Source: CAZWCE01 sp964632505 (lineage in GTDB: Bacteria > Planctomycetota > Planctomycetia > Pirellulales > Thermoguttaceae). Taken from it: a stretch of 64,000 nt of DNA. The notes under the pieces were generated by a model, which was not told the origin of the DNA, searched no databases, and was given only the letters and a program-made list of their open reading frames with translations. The position numbers and the translations under genes are program-made. Location of the stretch: NCBI GenBank assembly GCA_964632505.1, contig CAZWCE010000016.1, forward strand, positions 31,444 to 95,443, written 5' to 3'. Positions 7,600 through 15,866 of the stretch are shown piece by piece (within the stretch, counting starts at the first letter, position 1; each line of letters starts with the position of its first letter).

Positions 7600-9042
7600 T
7601 CAGAACGACAAGAGCATCTGCCAGATGAACATATTTCCGAGTCCATCGATTCCTTCCCACGTATTGCGGACGACCTCTTCGTCGCCGATGTCCTCCCGCA
7701 GGTTCGCCCGTTCCTCTTCCCACGGGACGCAAACACCCCGCTGCTTCTTTCCGGCAGGGGGTTCTTTCAGATAGGCCCCGACCTTGGCATCTTCCGGCTT
7801 GGGGGCGGGAGGCGGTTCCTTGGTGCTGTCTTCGGCGTGTCCCCGGCTGTAAACACCGTATTCCCGCCCGGCCTCGGTCATCGCACGGACATTTTCCACC
7901 GTCGCGTCGTTCTGCACGATGGCGCTGGCGTCGAGAATATAGCCGCCGTCCTGAGCGACCCCCTCGATCACCTTCTTCACATAGGCACGCACATCTTCCG
8001 GTTGCTTCACTCCGAGCATGGCGTTGGGAATGCCGCCGCTGAGGCAGAAGCGGTCACCGAGCACCTCTCGGCATTTGAAGATATCGCCCTGGTCGACATG
8101 ATAAATGATGCTCTGTTCAGGAAGCTCCCGGAACGATTCGAGATGGGGATCCCAATTGCCCTCGGCGTAGAAGAGCGTTTGGATCCCGTTGGCCCAGAGC
8201 TCCTCGATGACGGGCTTGAGGGAAGCCCAGTAGATATTCTGGAAAATGTCGAACGAGACGAAGGGCACTCCGCCGCGATGCATCCAGATGGAGGCCGGGG
8301 CCATGTGATTCGGGTCGGAGGTCGTCTTGGCGACATGGAAGAGATGGGGGGCCAGAGCCTCGCTGGCGGCCAGCAACTTCTCGGGCCGTTCGAAAATATC
8401 CTCGACCAAACCGAGATACCCCCGAAGTTTATCGGCGATGATATCCATCGGCGCCTTGAGGATGCCGGCGATTGCCGGAGCGGTGCCGGTCTCGCTCTGA
8501 AGCCGCTGGACCTGGGGCCCGAAGCCGCCGAAGTACTGGAACATCGCCATCGCGGTGCGGATCAAGGCGACATTGTGCTCGTAGGTCACCGGCCGGCCTT
8601 CGGGAACAATCCGGGCCGCCACCCGGGGCAACCACTTGTTGTACAGAAAGGCGGTCGGGTCGTCGATCAACTCATCATATTCATCGGCCTTCATGAAGGC
8701 GTCTTCATGCGGGGGTTCACGATACTGGAATCCGGTGTCTTTGGGGATATCGACCCCCGGAATGGCATAATATTTCAATCCCATCGAGTGGGCCAATCCC
8801 GTCCATACGTAGACCATGTTCGGCACGACCGCGTCCCAATCGAAATCCGAGGCGCACTTGATCGCCGCATCGAAGGCCCGTTGATAATCGTGCGCCACTT
8901 CCTGGGCCGTGTAACCGGCGTAGCGCGCGGTGAACTCCGCCACGAAAGGGCGAATCGGCACGCAGTCGGGCATTTCGTTCCGCATTGCTTTGATGTATCG
9001 CCCCTGACGCTGACGGAAAAGTGCTTCGTAATCGGTCGACAT
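7600..9042 (-). CDS. Uroporphyrinogen decarboxylase (URO-D)-family protein, probably a methyltransferase
   Basis: Encodes 480 aa with the URO-D/corrinoid methyltransferase TIM-barrel pattern: an N-terminal RNEMPDCVPIRPFVAEF, a central WMHRGGVPFVSFDIFQ and a C-terminal HVDQGDIFKCREVLGDR followed by CLSGGIPNAMLG. True HemE is about 350 aa; this one is longer and has a C-terminal extension of about 80 residues after the barrel, so haem synthesis is unlikely. Relatives transfer methyl groups to or from corrinoid proteins or demethylate aryl methyl ethers. The stop lies nine bp from that of the convergent histidine kinase. The start is preceded by AAAGGGTG. No corrinoid-binding protein gene is adjacent, so the substrate cannot be deduced. 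Confidence 0.85.
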   Translation of the reverse strand: MSTDYEALFRQRQGRYIKAMRNEMPDCVPIRPFVAEFTARYAGYTAQEVAHDYQRAFDAAIKCASDFDWDAVVPNMVYVWTGLAHSMGLKYYAIPGVDIPKDTGFQYREPPHEDAFMKADEYDELIDDPTAFLYNKWLPRVAARIVPEGRPVTYEHNVALIRTAMAMFQYFGGFGPQVQRLQSETGTAPAIAGILKAPMDIIADKLRGYLGLVEDIFERPEKLLAASEALAPHLFHVAKTTSDPNHMAPASIWMHRGGVPFVSFDIFQNIYWASLKPVIEELWANGIQTLFYAEGNWDPHLESFRELPEQSIIYHVDQGDIFKCREVLGDRFCLSGGIPNAMLGVKQPEDVRAYVKKVIEGVAQDGGYILDASAIVQNDATVENVRAMTEAGREYGVYSRGHAEDSTKEPPPAPKPEDAKVGAYLKEPPAGKKQRGVCVPWEEERANLREDIGDEEVVRNTWEGIDGLGNMFIWQMLLSF

Positions 9043-9280
9043 GGTTCACCCTTTCTTTCTGGTCGGCACATGAGCGCGAAGATCGCCGCGGTCGCCGTCT
9101 TCGCTTCGAGAATTCCGTTTTCCGCGAGCGCGGCCACTGTAGGAGTGTTTCCAATGATGCTATGATGAATATGGCGCCTATGATAGAGAATGCGGAACGC
9201 CTTTTCAAGCGAACCGCTCGTGAAACCGAACAAAAATTTGCAACCGCCGCTCCTTCCTCTCTCGACCAGGAGGCACATTC

Positions 9281-10693
9281 ATGCAAGGCCCCGCGAATTC
9301 TCTTTTTCGCCTGCTTCCCCAAATCGAAAGAGTCCTACAAGATCCCCGTCTGGAAAAGCTATCCCATAAGATTCCACGCTCGCTCATCACCGAAGCCGTA
9401 CGCGAGGCGGTCGAGGCGATGCGGCTTCACATGCAGTCCTCCTCAGGAGCCCCCCCCACGGATCGCCGGTCGGTGTTCGACCGAGTCGTCCAGCGCACGT
9501 TGGAGGAGATCGAAAAGCGGCACCGAAAACGATATTGCCGGGTCATCAACGCCACCGGGATCATCCTGCATACCGGCCTGGGGCGGGCGGTCCTCGCCCC
9601 CAAGGCACTCGATCAGATCGCCACGGAACTGGCCGGCTACTCCCATCTCCAGATCGACTTGAACACCGGCAACCGATGCAAGCGCGACGATCGCATCGAA
9701 GACTTGCTGTGTCTGCTGACCGGCTGCGAAGCCGCCACGGTGGTCAACAACAACGCCGCCGCCACGATGATCGTTCTGAACGCGGTCGCCGAAGGTCGCG
9801 AGGTGATCGTCTCTCGGGGACAACTGGTCGAAATCGGAGGGTCGTTCCGTTTGCCGGAAATCATGGAGCGAAGCGGCGTGAAACTCGTCGAAGTCGGCAC
9901 CACGAACAAGACCCATCCTCAAGATTACGAGAACGCCGTCACCGATCAGACGGCCGCCATCCTGAGGGTCCATCCGAGCAATTACCGCATCACCGGCTTC
10001 ACCTCGGAAGTGCCTCTGGCGACCCTGGTGAAAATCGCCCGTCGGCGGAACATCGCCTTGATCGACGATGTCGGGGCCGGATCGCTGATCGATGTCTCCC
10101 GCTTCGGTTTCGAGAAGGAGCCGACACTGCAAGAGTCGGTCCGGCATGGCTCGGACCTGATCACTTCAAGCGCCGACAAACTCATCGGCGCCGGTCAAGG
10201 CGGACTGATCCTCGGGAAGAAGGAATGGGTGGCGAAAATCCGCAAGAACCCGCTGGCTCGCATCGTACGTGCCGACAAGCTGACCCTCGCCGTCCTCGAG
10301 GCGACCTTAGAGCAGTTCCTCGCTCCCGAGCAGGCGATCGAAACCATCCCCACGCTGGAAATGATGTGCCGCGAACCGAATAATCTCGCCAACGAAGCGG
10401 AACGCATCGCCTCGGCCGTTCGGGAGCACCTGGGAGAAAAGGCGATCGTCGAGACCCGAGAAGGATATTCCCAGATGGGAAGCGGCTCGCTGCCGACCCA
10501 GAATCTTCCGACGAGACTGGTCGCGCTCATCCCGAAGACCTCCTCCCCCGATGTGGTGGCGAAAAAACTCCGAACCCATCATTTGCCCGTGTTTTCCCGT
10601 ATCCAGGAGGAGCAAATCCTATTCGACCCCCGAACCCTCCGACCGGGCGAAGCAGAACTCCTGACGGAGGCGATCCTCGAGGTGTTTCCCTGA
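9281..10693 (+). CDS. selA: L-seryl-tRNA(Sec) selenium transferase
   Basis: PLP enzyme that converts Ser-tRNA(Sec) into Sec-tRNA(Sec) using selenophosphate. The 470-aa product has the full family pattern: N-terminal helical region (LFRLLPQIERVLQDPRL), RVINATGIILHTGLGRA, VVNNNAAAT, the VHPSNYRITGF segment, LIDDVGAGSLID, and SSADKLIGAGQGG with the Schiff-base Lys300. Length equals the usual 460-470 aa, so it appears intact. A GACCAGGAGG ribosome-binding site precedes the ATG. It is a single gene, divergent from the URO-D gene across 238 bp. selB, selD and selC (tRNA-Sec) are not in the window, and I found no in-frame UGA selenoprotein among the genes here. The organism probably makes selenoproteins. 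Confidence 0.96.
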   Translation: MQGPANSLFRLLPQIERVLQDPRLEKLSHKIPRSLITEAVREAVEAMRLHMQSSSGAPPTDRRSVFDRVVQRTLEEIEKRHRKRYCRVINATGIILHTGLGRAVLAPKALDQIATELAGYSHLQIDLNTGNRCKRDDRIEDLLCLLTGCEAATVVNNNAAATMIVLNAVAEGREVIVSRGQLVEIGGSFRLPEIMERSGVKLVEVGTTNKTHPQDYENAVTDQTAAILRVHPSNYRITGFTSEVPLATLVKIARRRNIALIDDVGAGSLIDVSRFGFEKEPTLQESVRHGSDLITSSADKLIGAGQGGLILGKKEWVAKIRKNPLARIVRADKLTLAVLEATLEQFLAPEQAIETIPTLEMMCREPNNLANEAERIASAVREHLGEKAIVETREGYSQMGSGSLPTQNLPTRLVALIPKTSSPDVVAKKLRTHHLPVFSRIQEEQILFDPRTLRPGEAELLTEAILEVFP

Positions 10694-10765
10694 TGAACCT
10701 CGACCGATTCCTCCACCAAAAAGATTAATCGTCGACTTCACTTTTTTTGAAAAGAAGGTGCTTCC

Positions 10766-11806
10766 ATGAAAACCAGTAGAACGATTTTATTCGCCATCCT
10801 TTTTGTCCTGATTCTTGCTCTTCCCCATGCGACCGACGCCGGAGAAAGTGAAAATTTCCAGTGGGAAGAGAAAGCGCATTCGGTGGCGCTCGTTCAAAAC
10901 GGCGAAGCGATTTGGCGATTCCATTACGGTTCCTCCGAAGGGGTGCCCTATCTCGGAAAGACTTTTTTCCATCCGGTGGCGATCTCCTCGAAGAAGGCAG
11001 ACGATGCGCCCGTGGTGCTCACCTGCAACAGCCCCGACGACCATCCTTGGCACCATGGACTCTGGTTTTCCTGGAAATTCCTCAACGGAGTGAACTATTG
11101 GGAAGTGGACCGCAACACGGGAAAAGCGCAGGGCGAAACGCGACTGGTGAAGGAGAAAACCACACTCCGAGCGGATTTCTCCGCGACCATTTTGCTCGAC
11201 TTGGAATATGTTCCCGGTTCCGGTCAAGAGGACGCCGGGGAGGTGATCTTGAAAGAACGTCGTCGGATCGATATCTCCCCGCCCGATGAGAACGGCAGCT
11301 ACCATTTCGATTGGACCTGCCGCTTCACGGCAAACGACCGGCCGGTGCGCTTCGATCGCACTCCGCTTCCCGGCGAGCCCGGCGGGGTGGGCTATGGCGG
11401 TTACGCGGGGCTTTCGATGCGTTTTTCGAAAGAGATGAGCGATCGAGGGGCCGTCTCCACCAAAGGACCGGTGGAATTCAACGATCAGAATCGCCATCGC
11501 TCCAAGGCGAAGGCGATGGACTACTTTGGGAAGATCGGGGGGCACACCGCCGGACTGGCGTTCTGCGACCACAAGGAGAACCGCAATCACCCCACGCCGT
11601 GGTACGTCATCGCCTCACCGCACATGAGCTATTATAGTCCTGCCGTGATCTGCTATCAGCCGTTCCAGCTCGAAGCCGAGGACTCGTTCACCCTCCGATA
11701 TCGCGCGATCGCCCACCCGGGAAAGTTCGATGCCGAGAAGCTCCGCAACGCGTTCGAAGCGTTTCAGGAGTCGACCGAGCCCTCCGCCGACGAAGCGACA
11801 CGGTAG
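10766..11806 (+). CDS. Secreted PmoA-like (DUF6807) protein
   Basis: Encodes 346 aa with a signal peptide (TSRTILFAILFVLILALPHATDA, cut after Ala). The body has the pattern of the planctomycete/Bacteroidota family labelled 'methane oxygenase PmoA' or DUF6807: VPYLGKTFFHPV, DDHPWHHGLWFSW, a Gly-rich PGGVGYGGYAGLSMRF, then GLAFCDHKENRNHPTPWYVI. Despite the label the family is not a known methane monooxygenase; members usually sit beside sugar dehydrogenases and hydrolases and the fold resembles galactose-mutarotase-like sandwiches. The His pairs in HPWHHG are the likely active-site or metal positions. A GAAGGTG ribosome-binding site precedes the ATG. It is monocistronic here. Confidence 0.85.
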   Translation: MKTSRTILFAILFVLILALPHATDAGESENFQWEEKAHSVALVQNGEAIWRFHYGSSEGVPYLGKTFFHPVAISSKKADDAPVVLTCNSPDDHPWHHGLWFSWKFLNGVNYWEVDRNTGKAQGETRLVKEKTTLRADFSATILLDLEYVPGSGQEDAGEVILKERRRIDISPPDENGSYHFDWTCRFTANDRPVRFDRTPLPGEPGGVGYGGYAGLSMRFSKEMSDRGAVSTKGPVEFNDQNRHRSKAKAMDYFGKIGGHTAGLAFCDHKENRNHPTPWYVIASPHMSYYSPAVICYQPFQLEAEDSFTLRYRAIAHPGKFDAEKLRNAFEAFQESTEPSADEATR

Positions 11807-12179
11807 CAACAACACGCTTCCTTGCCGATCGATGATTTGTGGTCGCTTTTCCCTGCTGTCCGCCAACCGGCCGATGCCGCTTGGGCAAGCGGGGGAAACA
11901 GCGGGCGAATGATTGCAATGCCATTGCATCGCAATGCCTTGCGTGGGGGGTCTTGCATGAATCCATGGGGCTGATTCCATGGGGCAAGGGCTGATGCAAT
12001 CCCCGTTATTCGGGCGCCCGATGGGGCCTGAACGTATTCAAAGTACAAAAAACGGTTTCGGCATGGCATTTGCAGTTTGAACAGTGGGTGCACTAAAACA
12101 ATTTTTTTATCGATAGAAAAACACGCAAAGCGGAACCTCCCGGAAGAGGATTTCCGCGTGCAGCAAAAGGGGGGAACCG
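11807..12179. other. Intergenic region with short repeated motifs
   Basis: No gene found. From 11912 to 11990 there is a patch of short repeats: GCAATGCC occurs twice 16 nt apart, flanking CATTGCATC, and ATTCCATGGGGC (first copy ATCCATGGGGC) occurs twice 13 nt apart. From about 12030 the sequence becomes AT-richer and forms the leader of the DUF4405 gene, which has an AAAAGGGGGG ribosome-binding stretch. Confidence 0.5.
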
Positions 12180-13070
12180 ATGACCGAGAATCATGTCTCT
12201 GCAACCAACACATCGACGGCGGCTTCCGGCGGGGAAGCGAAAAAACAAAGTAGCAACAAGGCATATCATCTTCGAAGCATGATCAGCTTCGCGCTTTTTC
12301 TGTTTTTCGTCATGCTGCTGGTCACGGGAGTCGTCCTCTACATCTCCCCCCGGGGACGCGTGGCGAATTGGGTCCAATGGACCTTTTGGGGACTGACCAA
12401 GGATCAGTGGACCAGCGTCCATACCAATGCCGCGATTCTATTCATCCTCGCTTCGCTCATTCACCTCCTTTACAACTGGAAGGTCTTCTGGAGCTACCTC
12501 TTTTCGAAGGTCTCCTCGGGGCTGCATCGCGGTCGGGAACTGGTCACGGCGGTGGTCTTGGCCTTGGTGGTCTTCGCGGGATCCTATTTCGAACTGCCGC
12601 CTTTCCAAACCGTGATGGACCTGAACATGGACATCAAGAATTACTGGGAAGCGAAGAGCCAAAACGCGCCGATTCCCCACGCCGAAGAACTGAAGATGGG
12701 CCTCTTCGCTCAACAGATCGGCGTCTCCCCTCCGCAAATCCGAAAAGTGCTGGAAGACGCCGGCTACCAACCCGAGCCGGGCATGACGCTCAAGGAGATC
12801 GCCGAGCAAAAAGGAGCCGCTCCCAGTGAATTGCTCGACCTGATCAACGAAAAGATTCCCGAGAGCCAACGGAAGGCCAATCCCATGCGGATGGGGTCGC
12901 AGAAAAGCCGTGACCAAAAGAGCGGCATGAGGCAAGGTCAAGGTCGAGGCATGGGCCGTGGCGGGATGGGACCCGGCGGAGGTCAAGGCGAAGGCCGAGG
13001 GATGGGCGGAAACCGGGGACAAGGAGGCGGCGAGGGTCGGAATTCCGAGGAGATTTCGAATCCGGAATGA
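12180..13070 (+). CDS. DUF4405 membrane protein, likely b-type cytochrome-like, with Gly/Arg-rich tail
   Basis: Encodes 296 aa. Residues ~34-56 (MISFALFLFFVMLLVTGVVLYI) and ~80-100 form transmembrane helices in the DUF4405 pattern. The second contains two His (VHT and IHLLYNWK) about 14 residues apart, spacing suited to haem b ligation, though ligation is inference. A third helix (~121-140) follows. Residues ~155-225 hold two short helical segments (LKMGLFAQQIGVSPPQIRKV, then LKEIAEQKGAAPSELLDLI), and the last ~60 residues are Gly/Arg/Met-rich and disordered. It is first of three co-directional genes with a membrane ferredoxin and a CoA-disulfide reductase-like enzyme, suggesting membrane electron transfer. 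Confidence 0.82.
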   Translation: MTENHVSATNTSTAASGGEAKKQSSNKAYHLRSMISFALFLFFVMLLVTGVVLYISPRGRVANWVQWTFWGLTKDQWTSVHTNAAILFILASLIHLLYNWKVFWSYLFSKVSSGLHRGRELVTAVVLALVVFAGSYFELPPFQTVMDLNMDIKNYWEAKSQNAPIPHAEELKMGLFAQQIGVSPPQIRKVLEDAGYQPEPGMTLKEIAEQKGAAPSELLDLINEKIPESQRKANPMRMGSQKSRDQKSGMRQGQGRGMGRGGMGPGGGQGEGRGMGGNRGQGGGEGRNSEEISNPE

Positions 13071-13158
13071 TCCTACCGCCCCCTGTTTCAATGACCTTTT
13101 TCCAAAAAAAACGAGATGCGATGAATCGTCTCGGAATATCATCATAAGGGAGGAAACC

Positions 13159-13830
13159 ATGAACCGAACTTCGATCCGTCGCCGAAACCTGCGTCAGTGG
13201 ATTCTATTGATACCGAGCCTCGTGGTGCTTGCCCTCGGGTGGAAATACCCCCTACTTGGCTTTTGGGTCATGGTCGTCATGATGGTGGGCATCCTCGGAG
13301 GCATCGTCAAGGGACGCTGGGTCTGTGGCAACCTCTGCCCCCGCGGCAGCATTTTCGATCGCCTCTTGGGCGATTTCAGCCGCAACCGCCCGATGCCGGC
13401 GGTCATCCGGCGCTTCGGGTTGCGATGGATCCTCTGGCCCGCGATGTTCGGCTTCATGATCTGGTACCTGAGCCTCGACGTGACCAACATCAACCAGTGG
13501 GGCCGTGCCATGTGGATCATGTGTGCAGTGACCACCACCATCGGACTGGTCTTCGGGCTGGTCTACAACGCGAGGATGTGGTGCGTGATCTGCCCGATCG
13601 GCAACTTGGCCTACGCCACCGGCGGCTCGAAAAGCGCTTTGTCGATCTGTGAAAGCCAATGCCGACATTGCACGACTTGCGAGAAGAAATGTCCCATGCA
13701 GGTTCAGGTGACTGATTACCGAAAAGAGGGGCTCATCGTCGATTCCCGGTGTATCCAGTGCGGGGTCTGCTCCGATTACTGCCCTGTCCGCGCGATCGGA
13801 AAAACCCCCACACACCAAGAAGTGGCTTGA
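13159..13830 (+). CDS. NapH/NosR-like membrane ferredoxin with two [4Fe-4S] motifs
   Basis: Encodes 223 aa from the ATG at 13159, set by GGGAGG upstream; the longer upstream frame overlaps the preceding gene and is not used. Four hydrophobic segments lie in residues 14-145. Two CxxxCP-type motifs face the membrane boundary (CGNLCPRGS and WCVICPIGN), as in NapH, NosR and CcoG-like proteins. The C-terminal domain binds two [4Fe-4S] clusters: CRHCTTCEKKCPM and CIQCGVCSDYCPV. Such proteins pass electrons between the quinone pool and periplasmic or cytoplasmic oxidoreductases. It lies between the DUF4405 gene and the FAD/rhodanese oxidoreductase gene, its probable partners. Confidence 0.92.
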   Translation: MNRTSIRRRNLRQWILLIPSLVVLALGWKYPLLGFWVMVVMMVGILGGIVKGRWVCGNLCPRGSIFDRLLGDFSRNRPMPAVIRRFGLRWILWPAMFGFMIWYLSLDVTNINQWGRAMWIMCAVTTTIGLVFGLVYNARMWCVICPIGNLAYATGGSKSALSICESQCRHCTTCEKKCPMQVQVTDYRKEGLIVDSRCIQCGVCSDYCPVRAIGKTPTHQEVA

Positions 13831-13896
13831 AGGAAGCCCCTTTCTCTCGAGAGAACCGATTGAACCAACACCGATTCCGATCAGGAGGCATTCAAG

Positions 13897-15609
13897 ATGA
13901 ATCGTGAAAACCAAAATCGAAAACGGATCGTCATCATCGGCGCGGTCGCCGCCGGCCCGAAGGCCGCCTCGCGCATCAAGCGGATCTGCCCCAACGCCGA
14001 GGTCACCGTCGTCGAAAGGAACCGCCTGATCTCCTTCGCCGGCTGCGGGCTCCCCTATTTCGTCGCCGATACGGTTAAGGAAGAGTCGGAACTCCGAAGC
14101 ACCGCCCTCGGCGTGGTGCGCGACCCGACCTATTTCGACCGCATCAAGGATTTCAAGGTCCTCACTCGGACCGAAGCGCTCTCGATCGATCGCGAAAGCC
14201 ACCAAGTGCGGGTCCGATCGATCGAAGAGGATCGCGAGTACGATCTTCCCTACGACCACTTGATTCTCTGCACCGGCGCCAAGCCCGTTTGGCCGCCTCT
14301 CCCCGGCATCGAATTGGACGGGGTGTTTCGGCTTCATCAGATCGAAGACGCCGAAAAAATCCGCGAAAGACTTCAAGAGAAACCGCTTCGGGTCACCTTG
14401 GTCGGTGGGGGGTTGATCGGCGTGGAGATGGCCGAAGCGCTCGCCTCACGAGGTTGCGAAGTCACGATCGTTGAGATGCTCGATCATATCCTGCCTATTC
14501 TCGACGGGGAGATGGCCGCTCTGGTGGAAAAATACCTCAAGAGCAAGGGCATTCGCATCCTCACTCGATCCCCCGTCCGGGCGATCGAGGGCGAAGGCAA
14601 GGTCGAATCGGTCGTGGCCGGAGAAGAGCGAATCGATTGCGATATGGCGATCGTTTCGATCGGCGTGAAACCGAACGTCGCGTTGGCCGAGGCGGCGGGA
14701 CTGGAAATCGGCACGACCGGGGCGATTCGCGTCGACCAGAAGATGCAATCCAGTGACCCCGACATCTTCGCCGCCGGCGATTGCTGTGAAACGTATCGAC
14801 TGCCCAGCGGCGAACCCTGCCATGTTCCACTCGGTTCGACCGCCAACAAACAGGGACGTGTCGCGGCGAATAACATCTGCGGTGTCGAAGATTCCTTTCC
14901 CGGCATTCTCGGCGCGGGAGCCTGCCGCGTGTTCGATTACAACATCGCCCGAACCGGTCTCACCGAAGCCCAGGCCGAAAAGCTCGGCTACCACCCGGAA
15001 TCGACGATCGTCGTCGGCCCCGATAAACCCCATTTCATGCCGAACGCCAATCCTATTTTCCTCAAGCTGATCGTCGACCGCGATACCGAGGAAATCCTGG
15101 GAGCCCAAGCGATCGGTCCGGGGGACTGCGTCAAGCGGATCGACGAGATTTCCGTCGCGATCACCTCGGGCATGAAACTGCGTCAACTCGCCCAGGTCGA
15201 TCTCTGCTACTCGCCGCCGTTTTCCCCGCCGATCGACAACACCCTCACCGCCGTGAATGTTCTGGAAAACAAAATCGACGGCCTCTTTCGCGGGGTCAAG
15301 TCGACGGAAATCCACCACTGGTTGCAAGAGCAGCGCGATTTCGTGTTACTGGATGTGCGTACTCCCCAAGAATATGAACAGATGCACCTCCCCGATTCCA
15401 CGCTGTTGCCCTTGGGAAAGGTCCGCGCCGAGGCCGCCCGGCTTCCCAAGGACAAACCGATCGTCGTCTTCTGCAAAGTCTCGCTACGGGGCTATGAAGC
15501 CGCCCGCATGCTCCACGGAATGGGGTTCGAAGACGTGTACTTGCTCGAGGGGGGCATCGCCGCTTGGCCATATGAGCTGGAAGAGGGAGCCGCTATGGCC
15601 GCGGGATGA
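13897..15609 (+). CDS. FAD-dependent CoA-disulfide reductase-like enzyme fused to rhodanese
   Basis: Encodes 570 aa. Residues 1-320 are the two-dinucleotide-binding flavoprotein fold: FAD motif IVIIGAVAAGPKAA (Ala where Gly is more common), active-site Cys50 in SFAGCGLPYF as in CoA-disulfide reductase and NADH oxidase, NAD(P)H motif VTLVGGGLIGVEMAEAL, and a second FAD motif ending DIFAAGDCCE. A dimerisation domain follows with the family signature DLCYSPPFSPPIDN. Residues ~470-565 are a rhodanese domain with catalytic Cys526 (CKVSLRG) in LLDVRTPQEYEQ context. Known CoADR-rhodanese fusions reduce CoA disulfide, CoA-persulfide or polysulfide. A TCAGGAGG ribosome-binding site precedes the ATG. 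It ends the module and is followed by a rho-independent terminator. Confidence 0.93.
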   Translation: MNRENQNRKRIVIIGAVAAGPKAASRIKRICPNAEVTVVERNRLISFAGCGLPYFVADTVKEESELRSTALGVVRDPTYFDRIKDFKVLTRTEALSIDRESHQVRVRSIEEDREYDLPYDHLILCTGAKPVWPPLPGIELDGVFRLHQIEDAEKIRERLQEKPLRVTLVGGGLIGVEMAEALASRGCEVTIVEMLDHILPILDGEMAALVEKYLKSKGIRILTRSPVRAIEGEGKVESVVAGEERIDCDMAIVSIGVKPNVALAEAAGLEIGTTGAIRVDQKMQSSDPDIFAAGDCCETYRLPSGEPCHVPLGSTANKQGRVAANNICGVEDSFPGILGAGACRVFDYNIARTGLTEAQAEKLGYHPESTIVVGPDKPHFMPNANPIFLKLIVDRDTEEILGAQAIGPGDCVKRIDEISVAITSGMKLRQLAQVDLCYSPPFSPPIDNTLTAVNVLENKIDGLFRGVKSTEIHHWLQEQRDFVLLDVRTPQEYEQMHLPDSTLLPLGKVRAEAARLPKDKPIVVFCKVSLRGYEAARMLHGMGFEDVYLLEGGIAAWPYELEEGAAMAAG

Positions 15610-15655
15610 CCGTGGAAGCAGAGGTTGCCGGTTTGATAGATGGAATCGTGCCCCA

Positions 15656-15693
15656 CCCTCGGAGGGCCCCCAGCCCTTCTCGGGGTTTTTTTT
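15656..15693 (+). terminator. Rho-independent terminator after the redox module
   Basis: GGAGGGC pairs with GCCCTTC (one G-U pair) around a CCCCA loop; an outer CCC/GGG pair extends the stem past a 2x2 internal loop, followed by eight T at 15686-15693. It lies 47 nt after the CoADR-rhodanese stop. Confidence 0.85.
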
Positions 15694-15733
15694 CGGACCT
15701 CCCAAGAGTTTCGAAATCGGAGGCCGGAATCCT

Positions 15734-15762
15734 TTGCTTTCCATTTCACCGGCGTCTATAAT
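15734..15762 (+). promoter_or_regulatory. sigma70-type promoter for the TAT-exported TIM-barrel gene
   Basis: TATAAT (perfect -10, 15757-15762) with a TTGCTT -35 (15734-15739) and a 17-nt spacer, about 105 nt before the ATG and just after the terminator of the previous operon. Confidence 0.65.
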
Positions 15763-15866
15763 GGGTATTTCGATTTCCCATTCAGCATGGTTCCCCTGCC
15801 GGAAGGGGAAATGCCGTCTTCCTTCTTGCAAAAACCATTTCAACACCACCTCCGGGAGAGAAAAAC

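Noticed and set aside
7837..9165. 442-aa plus-strand open frame
   Set aside because: Antisense of the URO-D gene; the His/Gly/Asp-rich text has no family pattern.
10766..11806. Particulate methane monooxygenase subunit
   Set aside because: The 'PmoA' family label is historical; the protein is soluble and secreted, without the membrane helices and copper sites of PmoA.
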